Positions 1 to 8,233 of a stretch of DNA of 64,000 nt are shown one piece after another. Both the position numbers and the translations under genes were made by a program. How positions within the stretch are numbered: position 1 is the stretch's first letter; every line of letters begins with the position of its first letter. Below the pieces are notes generated by a model. The model was not told the origin of the DNA. It saw nothing but the letters and a program-made list of their open reading frames with translations, and made no database searches. Source of the DNA: Kaistia soli DSM 19436 (lineage in GTDB: Bacteria > Pseudomonadota > Alphaproteobacteria > Rhizobiales > Kaistiaceae); assembly GCF_900129325.1 (NCBI RefSeq), contig NZ_FQUP01000001.1:682001-746000 (forward strand), given 5' to 3'.

Positions 1-450
1 CCCGGTCTCGCCGACATTGCGCGCGCCGCTCTCGAGATAGGACGTAACAATGTTCCAGGCCACGCGGCCCTTGGTCAGGTGGTCGGCGGTCGAGAGGCGG
101 CGGGCAAAGGTGTAGGGGTGTTCGAACGACGTCGAGGCCGTGATCCCGACGCCGATATGCTGGGTATCGATGGTGATCGGCACCGCAAGCTGGAGCGGGT
201 CGTTAACGGGAATCTGCGCGGCCTGTAGCAGGGCGTGATCGATATTGCCGTTGTAGACATCGTAATATCCGACGACATCGGCAATGAAGATGCCATCAAA
301 TATGCCGCCTTCAAGCAACTTCGCCAGCTTCACCCAGTGATCGACATCCTTGTATCGCCAGGATTGATCGTCAGGATGGGCCCAAAGGCCCGGAGACTGA
401 TGCCCGACGCAGTTCATCTCGAATGCGTTGAAGCGAATATGCCGCGTCAC
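1..450 (-). CDS. LLM-class FMN-dependent monooxygenase (NtaA/DszA type), partial
   Basis: This is the N-terminal third (150 codons) of a bacterial-luciferase-like monooxygenase; the rest lies beyond the left edge. The family (NtaA, SnaA, DszA, DmoA) uses FMNH2 supplied by a partner reductase plus O2 to cleave C-N or C-S bonds in the cytoplasm. The product is colinear with the one from 1967-3379: [19 protein letters not shown] near residue 6, then [16 protein letters not shown] and [15 protein letters not shown] chose the GTG at 450 because it aligns exactly with the ATG of that paralogue and has GGAAATCAGGA just upstream. It is divergent from the DszC-like gene at 720, with a shared 269-bp promoter region. 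The substrate is not readable from sequence. Confidence 0.88.
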   Translation of the reverse strand, partial: MTRHIRFNAFEMNCVGHQSPGLWAHPDDQSWRYKDVDHWVKLAKLLEGGIFDGIFIADVVGYYDVYNGNIDHALLQAAQIPVNDPLQLAVPITIDTQHIGVGITASTSFEHPYTFARRLSTADHLTKGRVAWNIVTSYLESGARNVGETG

Positions 451-719
451 TTCCTGATTTCCATCGATGTCCGGTTGGCTTGATCCCTAGACGGTAGGCC
501 ACGCCGAGCCTTGGCGACAGGAACGGACCATGCCTTGATAGCGAGCCCCGAGGAAAATTCGGCCAATGTCGGGCCGCAGGAAGACGCGAAACCACTCAGG
601 GCACGAAATTTCACGACTGAGCCTATCGACAATATCGTCTTCCTGTATCGAACCCCGCCCGTCCGCTATCCCTGTTGCTAAGCCCAACGCGAGGGGCGGC
701 AGCAGGTGGAACGAACGAC

Positions 720-1946
720 ATGACACAGATCGAGAATGGCTGGGGCGCCGGACCCTCGCTTGATTACGAGGTGCTGGCCGCACCGTTCCGCCCGGTCTTC
801 GCGCGGATCGCCGAGGAGGCCGTCGCCCGCGAGGTGGATCGGCGGCTGCCATTCACGGAAATCGGATGGCTAAAGGAGGCCGGCTTCGGCGCGGTGCGCC
901 TGCCGAGGGAGAGCGGCGGCAGCGGGGCGTCGCTCCCCGAGCTCTTTGCGCTGCTCATCGAATTGTCCGCGGCCGATTCAAACCTCACCCAGGCGCTTCG
1001 CGCCCATTTCGGCTTCACCGAGGATGTCGTCTCAAGCCGCGACGACGAGCATCGGCGGACCTGGTCGGCGCGGATCGCCGCCGGCGACATCGTCGGCAAC
1101 GCCTGGTCGGAAATCGGCGATGCAAAGCAGCAGACCTTCTCGACCCGGGTCGAGAAGAATGGCCATGGCTGGACATTGAACGGCGCCAAGTTTTACACGA
1201 CCGGGTCTCTGTTCGCCGAATGGATCGATGTCGGCGCCAGCGCCGAGGACGACGTCTCGGTCGGCGTCATCGTCGCCAGCAATAGCCCCGGTGTCGCCGT
1301 CGTCGACGACTGGGACGGCTTTGGCCAGATCGGAACGGCGAGCGGCACCGCGACCTTCACCGACGTCGTGGTCGAGGCGGAGCAGATCGTCGCCGACAAC
1401 GACCGCTTCCGCTATGGCCAGGCGTTCTTCCAGCTCGTGCATCTAGCGACGCTGGCCGGCGTCGGCCGAGCGGCGGCCTCCGACCTCGCCGCCCGCGTCG
1501 CGGCCCGGACCCGCCACTACACCAATGGCGCCGGTCCGCGGTCGAGCCAGGATCCGCAGGTGCTGCAGATCGTCGGACGCGTCCGCGCCGCCGCCTATGC
1601 CTCCGGCGCCATCGTGCTCAAGGCCGCCGAGGCTCTGCAGCGCGCCTTCGATGCGCGCCTTGCGGGCGACGAGGAGGCCGAGCGCCTTGCGACCAACATC
1701 GCCGACATCGAGGCCGCCCAGGCCCAGACCGTCGTGACAGACCTGATCCTCGAGGCGACCACGCTCGTCTTCGACGCCCTCGGCGCCTCGGCGACGCGCA
1801 AGGATGCCGCGCTCGACCGCTTCTGGCGCAACGCCCGGACGCTCTCCTCGCATAATCCGCGCATCTATAAGCATCGCATTATCGGCGACTTTGCCGTGAA
1901 CGGCACGCCCCATCCCGACCAGTGGCGCATCGGCCGCGTCGCCTGA
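720..1946 (+). CDS. Acyl-CoA dehydrogenase-fold flavin monooxygenase (SfnB/DszC family)
   Basis: The 408-residue protein has the acyl-CoA dehydrogenase fold but belongs to the DszC/SfnB branch, which are flavin-dependent oxygenases of organosulfur or related compounds rather than CoA-ester dehydrogenases. Visible signs are GNAWSEIGDAKQQTFSTRV in the middle domain, LNGAKFYTTGSLFAEW, and the C-terminal signature FWRNARTLSSHNPRIYKHRIIGDFAVNG. The frame is open from 675, but ATG 720 is preferred because AGGTGG lies ahead of it and homologues start here. It leads a four-gene set (720-6010) with two LLM monooxygenases and an FAD protein. That context supports desulfurisation or sulfur scavenging; the substrate is unknown. 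Confidence 0.85.
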   Translation: MTQIENGWGAGPSLDYEVLAAPFRPVFARIAEEAVAREVDRRLPFTEIGWLKEAGFGAVRLPRESGGSGASLPELFALLIELSAADSNLTQALRAHFGFTEDVVSSRDDEHRRTWSARIAAGDIVGNAWSEIGDAKQQTFSTRVEKNGHGWTLNGAKFYTTGSLFAEWIDVGASAEDDVSVGVIVASNSPGVAVVDDWDGFGQIGTASGTATFTDVVVEAEQIVADNDRFRYGQAFFQLVHLATLAGVGRAAASDLAARVAARTRHYTNGAGPRSSQDPQVLQIVGRVRAAAYASGAIVLKAAEALQRAFDARLAGDEEAERLATNIADIEAAQAQTVVTDLILEATTLVFDALGASATRKDAALDRFWRNARTLSSHNPRIYKHRIIGDFAVNGTPHPDQWRIGRVA

Positions 1947-1966
1947 CGCCACGAGGAAGAGAGTCC

Positions 1967-3379
1967 ATGACCCGCCAGATCCGCTTCAACGCCTTCGACA
2001 TGAACTGTGTCGGCCACCAATCGCCCGGCCTGTGGGCGCATCCGCGCGACCGGTCGTGGAAATACAAGGATCTCGACTACTGGCAGGATCTCGGACGCAC
2101 GCTCGAGCGCGGGATCTTCGATGGCATCTTCATCGCCGACGTAATCGGCTACTACGACGTCTACAAAGGCAATCTCGATCACGCGATTGCGCAGGCGGCG
2201 CAGATCCCGGTCAACGATCCGCTGCAGCTCGTCGCCCCGATCGCGCTCGCGACCGAGCATCTCGGCATCGGCATCACCGTATCGACCTCGTTCGAGCATC
2301 CCTACACCTTCGCCCGCCGTCTCTCGACCGCCGATCACCATTCGAAGGGCCGCGTCGGCTGGAACATCGTGACGTCCTATCTGGAAAGCGGCGCCCGCAA
2401 TATCGGTCAGGGCGGACTGAAGCAGCATGACGACCGCTACGAGATCGCGACCGAATATCTCGAAGTCCTCTACAAGCTCCTGGAAGGAAGCTGGGAGGAC
2501 GGCGCGGTGCTCCGGGACAAGGAGCGGCGCATCTTCACCGATCCCGCCAAGGTGCATGAGATTGGCCACAAGGGCCGCTTCTTCGACGTTTCCGGCTATC
2601 ACCTCTGCGAACCCTCGCCGCAGCGGACGCCATTGCTCTACCAGGCCGGGACGTCCGGCCCAGGCCGCCGCTTCGCGGCGCAGAACGCCGAATGCGTGTT
2701 CATCGCCGCGCCGACCAAGACCATCCTCAAGAAGCATGTGCACGATATCCGCGAGCGCGCGGCGGCACTCGGGCGAGATCCGCGCAAGATGTTCTTCTAC
2801 AATTTGCAGACCGTGATCGTCGCGGAAACGGACGCGGCGGCGCAGGCAAAGTTCGAGGAATATCAGCGCTATGTCAGCTATGACGGTTCGCTGGTGTTCA
2901 TGTCGGGCTGGACCGGCATCGATCTCGGCCAGTATCTGCCGACCGACCTCGTGCAGAAGATCGAGACCAATGCCGGCCGCGCGGCGATCGACGCCATCAC
3001 CGACGGCGATCCCGGCCGCCGCTGGACCGTCGACGAGATTGCGCGCTGGGGCGGGATCGGCGGCCTCGGGCCGGTCATCGTGGGATCGCCGACGACAGTT
3101 GCCGATATCCTGCAGGAATGGGTGGAGGAGACCGATGTCGACGGCTTCAACCTCGCTTATGCGGTGACGCCCGAAAGCTTCGAGGACGTCGTAAACCTGC
3201 TCGTGCCCGAACTTCAACGCCGCGGCGCCTATCCGACCGCCTATCAACCCGGAACCTTGCGTGAGAAGCTGTTCGGCGCGGGGCCACGCCTCGAAGCACC
3301 GCATCCGGCCGCGCGCTATCGCGATATCGAGGCCGTCAAGCGCGACGAGGCCGCCCTGCGGCAGGGCAGCGCCGCCTGA
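1967..3379 (+). CDS. LLM-class flavin-dependent monooxygenase (NtaA/SnaA/DszA/DmoA type)
   Basis: This complete 470-residue LLM monooxygenase has the length typical of the NtaA/DszA class. It shows [73 protein letters not shown], and later [20 protein letters not shown] and [18 protein letters not shown]. These enzymes need reduced FMN from a separate reductase. The ATG at 1967 has GAGGAAGAGA upstream and lies 20 bp after the DszC-like gene, so the two are probably co-transcribed. It is a close paralogue of the partial gene at 1-450, so the cluster carries two copies flanking one promoter region. An earlier in-frame start at 1922 would overlap the previous gene and is less likely. Confidence 0.9.
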   Translation: MTRQIRFNAFDMNCVGHQSPGLWAHPRDRSWKYKDLDYWQDLGRTLERGIFDGIFIADVIGYYDVYKGNLDHAIAQAAQIPVNDPLQLVAPIALATEHLGIGITVSTSFEHPYTFARRLSTADHHSKGRVGWNIVTSYLESGARNIGQGGLKQHDDRYEIATEYLEVLYKLLEGSWEDGAVLRDKERRIFTDPAKVHEIGHKGRFFDVSGYHLCEPSPQRTPLLYQAGTSGPGRRFAAQNAECVFIAAPTKTILKKHVHDIRERAAALGRDPRKMFFYNLQTVIVAETDAAAQAKFEEYQRYVSYDGSLVFMSGWTGIDLGQYLPTDLVQKIETNAGRAAIDAITDGDPGRRWTVDEIARWGGIGGLGPVIVGSPTTVADILQEWVEETDVDGFNLAYAVTPESFEDVVNLLVPELQRRGAYPTAYQPGTLREKLFGAGPRLEAPHPAARYRDIEAVKRDEAALRQGSAA

Positions 3380-3437
3380 ACCGACGACGGGCCGCCCGAG
3401 GCCCATGCCATTCCTTCCTCACGGACCTCACCGAACC

Positions 3438-4613
3438 ATGACCGCCGCACCCATCCCCGACAAGATCAACGTCCTCTGGTTTCTGCCGACCCATGGCGAC
3501 AGCCGCTATCTCGGCACGTCCGAGGGCGGCCGCGCCGTCGACCTGCCCTATCTCAAGCAGGTGGCGCAGGCCGCAGACTCGATCGGCTATTATGGCGCGC
3601 TGCTGCCGACCGGGCGCAGCTGCGAAGACAGCTGGGTGGTCGCCTCGGCACTCGCCCCGCTCACCGAGCGGCTGCGCTTCCTCGTCGCCGTCCGGCCGGG
3701 CCTGCAGTCGCCGACGCTCGCCGCCCGCATGACCGCGACGCTCGACCGGATATCGAACGGGCGGCTGCTGATCAATGTCGTGACGGGCGGCGATCCGATC
3801 GAGAACAAGGGTGACGGCATCTTCCAGAGCCACACCGAGCGCTACCAGGTCACGAGCGAGTTCCTCGACATCTACAAGGCGGTTCTCGCGGGCGAGACAG
3901 TCGATATCGAGAGCGACCACTTCCACATCGAGGGCGGCAAGCTCCTGTTCGCGCCGGCGCAGGCGCCGCATCCCCCGCTCTATTTCGGCGGCTCGTCGGA
4001 GATCGGCATCGATATCGCGGCGCGCACCGTCGACAAGTATCTCACCTGGGGCGAGCCGCCTGCCGCCGTCGCCGAGAAGCTCGCCGTCGTCCGCGCCAAG
4101 GCCGAGGAGAAGGGCCGCACGCTCAGCTATGGCATTCGCCTGCATGTCATCGTGCGCGAGACGACCGCCAAAGCGTGGGAAGCGGCCGATGAGTTGATCA
4201 GCCGGCTCGACGACGCGACCATCGCCAACGCGCAGCAGGTGTTTGCGCGGATGGATTCCGTCGGGCAGAGCCGGATGTCGCAACTGCATGGCGGCCAGCG
4301 CGACAAGCTCGAGATCAGCCCCAATCTCTGGGCCGGCGTCGGCCTTGTGCGCGGCGGTGCCGGCACGGCGCTCGTCGGCGATGCCGAGACGGTTGCGGCG
4401 CGCATCGACGAATATCGCCGGCTCGGCATCGACACCTTCATCCTGTCCGGCTATCCGCATCTCGAGGAGGCCTATCGCTTCGGCGAACTGGTGCTCCCGC
4501 GACTGCCCCTTGCGCATGCCGGCCCACGTGCGAATGTCTCGGTCAACATGGGACCGTTCGGAGAAACCATCGCGGGCGATCACAGGCCGGCTTCGCGCGC
4601 TGCCGCATCATGA
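3438..4613 (+). CDS. ssuD: FMNH2-dependent alkanesulfonate monooxygenase family protein (SsuD-like)
   Basis: The 391-residue protein looks like a full SsuD-type desulfonating monooxygenase, which with FMNH2 and O2 releases sulfite and an aldehyde from alkanesulfonates. Active-site residues known from E. coli SsuD appear to be kept: Cys62 in [12 protein letters not shown], Arg234 and His236 in GIRLHVIV, and Tyr339 in [16 protein letters not shown]. Other family marks are [34 protein letters not shown] and NVVTGGDP. The ATG at 3438 gives the normal N-terminus; the open frame runs on upstream to 3261 only by chance. It ends in an ATGA overlap with the FAD protein at 4610. No ssuE, ssuA, ssuB or ssuC is adjacent, so the true substrate may differ from taurine-like sulfonates. 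Confidence 0.9.
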   Translation: MTAAPIPDKINVLWFLPTHGDSRYLGTSEGGRAVDLPYLKQVAQAADSIGYYGALLPTGRSCEDSWVVASALAPLTERLRFLVAVRPGLQSPTLAARMTATLDRISNGRLLINVVTGGDPIENKGDGIFQSHTERYQVTSEFLDIYKAVLAGETVDIESDHFHIEGGKLLFAPAQAPHPPLYFGGSSEIGIDIAARTVDKYLTWGEPPAAVAEKLAVVRAKAEEKGRTLSYGIRLHVIVRETTAKAWEAADELISRLDDATIANAQQVFARMDSVGQSRMSQLHGGQRDKLEISPNLWAGVGLVRGGAGTALVGDAETVAARIDEYRRLGIDTFILSGYPHLEEAYRFGELVLPRLPLAHAGPRANVSVNMGPFGETIAGDHRPASRAAAS

Positions 4614-6010
4614 CCAGCGTGCCGCCGCCAACGATCGTCCTCATCGGCGGCGGCTTCACCGGCGCGGCGATCGCTTGGCATTTCGATCGGCTGGGTGATG
4701 GTGCCGCGCGGCTCGTCATCATCGAGCCACGCGAGCGGCTCGGCGGCGGCGTCGCCTACAGCGCGGACGATCCGGCCTTCCGGATCAATGTGCCCGCCTC
4801 GAAGATGAGCATCGACCCGGACGACGGCGAAGATTTCACGCGCTGGCTGGCCGCGACCGATGCGCTCGCCGGCGATCCCGATGCCGTGATGCCCGACGGG
4901 CGGCGCTTCCCGCAGCGCTCCGTGTTCGGCGCCTATGTCGCCGCGCGGATTGCGCCGCTCCTCGCCGATGGCCGTCTCGAGCATGTCCGGGCGAGCGCGA
5001 CATCGGTCACGCGGACGGCGGCGGGCTTTGTCGTCGACTGCGATGACGGCCGCGCTGTTGTCGCCGATCTCGTCGTGCTCGCGGTCACCCATCCCGCGCC
5101 GGAACCGCCGGCCGTGCTCCGTCGCAGCCTTGCCGGCCATCCCCGCTTCATTGCCGATACAACCCTGCCCGGCGCGCTCGACGCGATCAGGCCTGACGAC
5201 CGCGTGCTCGTCGTCGGCACCGGCCTGACCGGCGCCGACATCATCGCCTCGCTCGACCGCCGCGGCCATCGCGGGCCCGTCACCGCCATCGCCCGGCGCG
5301 GGCTGCGATCGAAGGGCCATCCGCCCTTGCCAGTCGAGCCCCGCGGCGACTTTGCGCAGGCTCCGGAGAGGACCGCGCGCGGACTGCTCCGTGCCATCAG
5401 GACGGAAGTCGCGGCGGCGACGGCAGCCGGACTGAGCTGGCACGGCGTCCTCGATACGGTGCGGACGCAGGGGCGAGCGATTTGGGGAGCCCTGCCGCCG
5501 GTGGAGCGCCGACGCCTCGTCCGGCATCTCCGACCCTATTGGGACGTGCATCGCTTCCGCATCGCGCCGCAAGTCGAAACGGCCCTCGACCGGCGCATCG
5601 CCGATGGTCGGCTCGATCTCTTCGCCGCATCGATCCAGGCCGCCGAGATCCGTGGCGATACGATCGCCGTCACGCTCCGCCGCCGCGGCGGCGCGATCGT
5701 CAAGCTGGACGTCGATGCCGTCCTGGTCGCGACCGGACCAGCGCATGGGGGCATAATCCGATCGCTGCCGGTCGCAGCGAGCCTTGCAGGCCAGGGCCTG
5801 GTCCAGGCCGACCCGTCCGGCCTCGGGATTCTGACGGACGCTAGCGGCCATGCGGTCGATCAGGCGGGGAGACCGGTCGCCGACCTCCTCGTCGGCGGCC
5901 CGCTGGCGCGTGGCACCTTCGGCGAGTTGATGGGATTGCCAGAAGTCTCCCTCTATGCCCGATTCATCGCGCAGGCGCTCGTCACGTGGAGATTGTCCAC
6001 CGCCTCGTGA
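4610..6010 (+). CDS. FAD/NAD(P)-binding flavoprotein (two-Rossmann, NAD_binding_9-like)
   Basis: The 466-residue protein has an N-terminal dinucleotide-binding turn [17 protein letters not shown] (residues 9-25) and a second one, [24 protein letters not shown], near residue 200. That layout is typical of uncharacterised FAD/NAD(P)-binding proteins (PF13454-like). It is translationally coupled to the SsuD-like gene by an ATGA overlap and closes the four-gene plus-strand unit. A paralogue with the same motif order sits at 8227-9711 in the divergent operon. Inference: it may reduce flavin for the monooxygenases or oxidise a pathway intermediate, because no SsuE/HpaC-type reductase is nearby. Biochemical function is unknown. 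Confidence 0.8.
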   Translation: MTSVPPPTIVLIGGGFTGAAIAWHFDRLGDGAARLVIIEPRERLGGGVAYSADDPAFRINVPASKMSIDPDDGEDFTRWLAATDALAGDPDAVMPDGRRFPQRSVFGAYVAARIAPLLADGRLEHVRASATSVTRTAAGFVVDCDDGRAVVADLVVLAVTHPAPEPPAVLRRSLAGHPRFIADTTLPGALDAIRPDDRVLVVGTGLTGADIIASLDRRGHRGPVTAIARRGLRSKGHPPLPVEPRGDFAQAPERTARGLLRAIRTEVAAATAAGLSWHGVLDTVRTQGRAIWGALPPVERRRLVRHLRPYWDVHRFRIAPQVETALDRRIADGRLDLFAASIQAAEIRGDTIAVTLRRRGGAIVKLDVDAVLVATGPAHGGIIRSLPVAASLAGQGLVQADPSGLGILTDASGHAVDQAGRPVADLLVGGPLARGTFGELMGLPEVSLYARFIAQALVTWRLSTAS

Positions 6011-6093
6011 ACCGACCAACTCAACTTCCGCGATTGAAGCAGAGCGATCGATGATCTATACGCTCAACGCACATTCTTGCGTTTAAGTTGTTC

Positions 6094-6153
6094 GTTCATT
6101 TCCCGAAGAGACCAGTTTTATATTTTATCAGCGGTCATAAAATTGAAATGAAC
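6094..6153. repeat. AT-rich nested inverted repeat upstream of the carbonic-anhydrase-like gene
   Basis: GTTCATTTC at 6094-6102 pairs with GAAATGAAC at 6145-6153. Between them TTTTAT (6116-6121 or 6123-6128) can pair with ATAAAA (6137-6142). The stretch is unusually AT-rich for this genome and lies in the 209-bp gap 6011-6219. It could be the promoter/operator of the gene at 6220 or the terminator zone of the gene ending at 6010. There is no clear sigma-54 -24/-12 box. Confidence 0.35.
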
Positions 6154-6219
6154 TGATCGTGCCTGCCCGCAGACACTCCGTCATCTTGGTCGCCTCGAAC
6201 CAGGCCGGAGAAAATACCC

Positions 6220-6801
6220 ATGTCGATCTACGATGAAGTCCTCGCCGCGAACGGCGCCTATGTCGAAGGCTTCGGCGACAAGGGCAGCCTTGCCCTGCCG
6301 CCGGCGCGCGGCTTCGCGATCCTGACCTGCATGGATGCCCGCCTCGATCCGGCGAAATACGCCGGGCTCAGCGAGGGCGATGCGCATGTCATCCGCAATG
6401 CCGGCGGCCGGGCGACCGACGACGCGATCCGCTCGCTCGTCATCTCGCACAAGCTGCTCGGCACGCGCACGTGGTTCGTGATCCACCATACCAATTGCGG
6501 CATGGAGCTGTTCTCCGACGGGGTCATCGCCGACCTGCTCGAGGATGATCTCGAAACCGCGCGCTTCGACGGCAAGACCTGGACGAACCCGCACCACCAT
6601 GGCGGCCACAGCGCCGGCCAGTTCATCAAGTGGCACACGATCAGCGGCCAGGAGCTCAGCGTCCTCCACGACGTCAAGCATATCCGCGAGCATCCGCTGG
6701 TGCCGGGCTATATCCCGATCTTCGGCTTCATCTACGACGTTCGCACCGGCCGCCTCAACGAGGTCGAGGAAGCGAGCGAGGCTGGCCGCCCGACGGCCTA
6801 G
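6220..6801 (+). CDS. Beta-carbonic-anhydrase-fold enzyme (Rv1284 / COS hydrolase-like group)
   Basis: The 193-residue protein has the beta-carbonic anhydrase zinc site: Cys37-x-Asp39-x-Arg41 ([10 protein letters not shown]) and His90-x2-Cys93 (VIHHTNCGM). It also has [18 protein letters not shown] and the C-terminal [16 protein letters not shown]. From memory these match the short beta-CA group holding mycobacterial Rv1284, thiobacillus carbonyl sulfide hydrolase and archaeal CS2 hydrolase. A His-rich insertion (NPHHHGGH, about residues 123-130) makes it longer than Rv1284. The RBS GGAG is 9 nt from the ATG. Its place beside four organosulfur monooxygenases makes COS or CS2 hydrolysis a real alternative to CO2 hydration; sequence alone cannot decide. 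Confidence 0.82.
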   Translation: MSIYDEVLAANGAYVEGFGDKGSLALPPARGFAILTCMDARLDPAKYAGLSEGDAHVIRNAGGRATDDAIRSLVISHKLLGTRTWFVIHHTNCGMELFSDGVIADLLEDDLETARFDGKTWTNPHHHGGHSAGQFIKWHTISGQELSVLHDVKHIREHPLVPGYIPIFGFIYDVRTGRLNEVEEASEAGRPTA

Positions 6802-6878
6802 CACCTTCTCAACACAGACCGAGGGGCTCGCGGCGCTACAGGCGCCGCACTGCGCTGGCCGTCACCCAATTGGAGACC

Positions 6879-7025
6879 ATGATGCGCCGTTCCCTTCGTC
6901 ACCTGCACCGACACTGGCGCAACGCGCGCACCCACACGCTGCACGATGCCAACCGCTGGAAGTACCTGCATATCGGCAACTTCACGGCGAACGGAACCTA
7001 TCCGCCGAACCACGGCCTGATCTGA
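6879..7025 (+). pseudogene. 3' remnant of a DszC/SfnB-type flavin monooxygenase gene
   Basis: About 45 codons read HRHWRNARTHTLHDANRWKY then IGNFTANGTYPPNHGL before the stop at 7023-7025. This is the characteristic C-terminus of the DszC/SfnB branch of acyl-CoA dehydrogenase-like enzymes and resembles the end of the intact gene at 720-1946 without being identical. Nothing recognisable of the preceding 350 residues is present, and the gene at 6220-6801 sits where they should be. It is most simply the tail of a second such gene lost by deletion or replacement. Translation from ATG 6879 or 6882 is possible but is unlikely to matter. Confidence 0.7.
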
Positions 7026-7046
7026 GCTGCGGGGTGCGCCCGGGCG

Positions 7047-7556
7047 CTAGGGATGCTTGTGGATCGGGTCGACCCAGTAGACTTCCTCCGGCTTCTCGAC
7101 GGGGTCGACGGTGTCGATGTTGACGACAACGGCTTCGTTGTCGGACCGGACGAGCACGCATTCGAGCGGATTGCCCGGATCGGCATTGATCTCCTGGTGC
7201 GGCACATAGGGCGGCACGAAGATGAAGTCACCGGGCTCGGCCTCGGCGACAAATTCGAGCCGGTCGCCCCAGCGCATGCGGGCGCGGCCGCGTACCACGA
7301 AGATGACGCTCTCGAGAGCGCCATGATGATGCACGCCGGTCTTGGCATTCGGCTGGATGGTCACAGTGCCGGCCCAGAGCTTCTGGGCGCCGACGCGCGC
7401 ATGGTTGATCGCCGCCTGCCGGTACATGCCGGGCGTCTGCGCCGTATTGTCGTCGAGGCGGTCGCCCTTGATCACGCGCACGCCATCATGCTTCCAGCGG
7501 GGTTCATGCGGGTGGTCATGGTCGTGCGGGTCGTGGCCGTGATCGTGATCGCTCAT
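7047..7556 (-). CDS. Cupin-domain protein with His-rich N-terminus
   Basis: This 169-residue single-domain cupin is the last gene of the six-gene minus-strand operon (11578 to 7047). Cupin motif 1 is seen as GVHHHGALESVIFVVRGRARMRWG and motif 2 as PGDFIFVPPYVPHQE, with the expected metal-binding His residues. The N-terminus (residues 1-25) is very rich in His and Asp, suggesting extra metal handling. The ATG at 7556 has GGAAA upstream and starts 23 bp after the GST stop. Cupins of this size may be dioxygenases, isomerases or sensors; the reaction is unknown. It is convergent with the DszC-like remnant, 21 bp away. Confidence 0.8.
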   Translation of the reverse strand: MSDHDHGHDPHDHDHPHEPRWKHDGVRVIKGDRLDDNTAQTPGMYRQAAINHARVGAQKLWAGTVTIQPNAKTGVHHHGALESVIFVVRGRARMRWGDRLEFVAEAEPGDFIFVPPYVPHQEINADPGNPLECVLVRSDNEAVVVNIDTVDPVEKPEEVYWVDPIHKHP

Positions 7557-7579
7557 TGGACGGTTTCCAGGTTCTGGGG

Positions 7580-8233
7580 TCAGCGGGCGCTGGCAAGTGC
7601 CGGAGCGGGGGCTGCCGAGACTGCAAAGGGACGCGTTTCCGCGAGGGCTGGCAAGGCGTCGGCGATGGCGAACCACTCGGCCGTCGCGGCATGTCCATTC
7701 CGCCAGTCGAGCGTCGGAAAGCGGAAGTCGAGAAAGCCCAGCGCAGCGGCATAGGTGATGGTGCCGATGGTCAGCGCGCCGCCGAGGGACCCGGCCTCGG
7801 CCTCGATGGCATCGAGCGCCGAGGCGATCTTCTGCTGCTGGCCGTCGACCCAGCCTGCCGAGCGCGCAGCATCCGGACGGATCAGCGCCTCGTAGCGGAT
7901 GAGCAGCGCCGCATCGAGCAATCCGTCGCCGAGCGCCTGCTGGCGGAGCACGGTGAAGCGCGCGGCGCCACCGGCAGGCAGCAGCGTCTGGCCGGGCACG
8001 AGGCTCGCGAGATACTCGACGATGACGCGGCTGTCATAGAGCGCGCTGCCGTCCTCGGTGACGAGCGTCGGCACCTTGCCGAGCGGATTGGCCGGCAGGA
8101 TCGCGGCGTCGCGATCAACCGGATGCGGCGTGCTGGCGATCAGCTCCAGCCGGTTTGCGAGGCCGAGCACGCGGGCCGAGGCGGTGACCTTGCGCGCAAA
8201 GGGTGACGTCGTCGAATGATAGAGTGTCAGCAT
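7580..8233 (-). CDS. Glutathione S-transferase family protein
   Basis: The 217-residue protein has a thioredoxin-like N-terminal domain: LYHSTTSPFARKV with the likely catalytic Ser/Thr at residues 7-10, NPLGKVPTLVTEDGSALYDS with the cis-Pro and the glutathione-binding Asp-Ser. An all-helical C-terminal domain ends in a normal position. It overlaps the stop of the FAD protein by 7 nt, so it is coupled to it. In an organosulfur setting it could carry out glutathione-dependent thiolysis, isomerisation or reductive cleavage. No residue pattern points to one reaction. Confidence 0.87.
   Translation of the reverse strand: MLTLYHSTTSPFARKVTASARVLGLANRLELIASTPHPVDRDAAILPANPLGKVPTLVTEDGSALYDSRVIVEYLASLVPGQTLLPAGGAARFTVLRQQALGDGLLDAALLIRYEALIRPDAARSAGWVDGQQQKIASALDAIEAEAGSLGGALTIGTITYAAALGFLDFRFPTLDWRNGHAATAEWFAIADALPALAETRPFAVSAAPAPALASAR

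Noticed and set aside
451-719. Sigma-54 promoter for the sulfur genes, as in pseudomonad sfn loci
   Set aside because: No -24/-12 TGGCAC-TTGC pattern is visible in the divergent region.
1865-3406. 513-codon minus-strand open frame opposite the NtaA-type gene
   Set aside because: Shadow of the real monooxygenase gene; repetitive Arg/Gly-rich translation with no domain.
3336-6019. Long open frames on the minus strand opposite the SsuD-like and FAD genes (415 and 479 codons)
   Set aside because: They mirror strong plus-strand genes, have no family resemblance or RBS, and result from GC-rich third positions.
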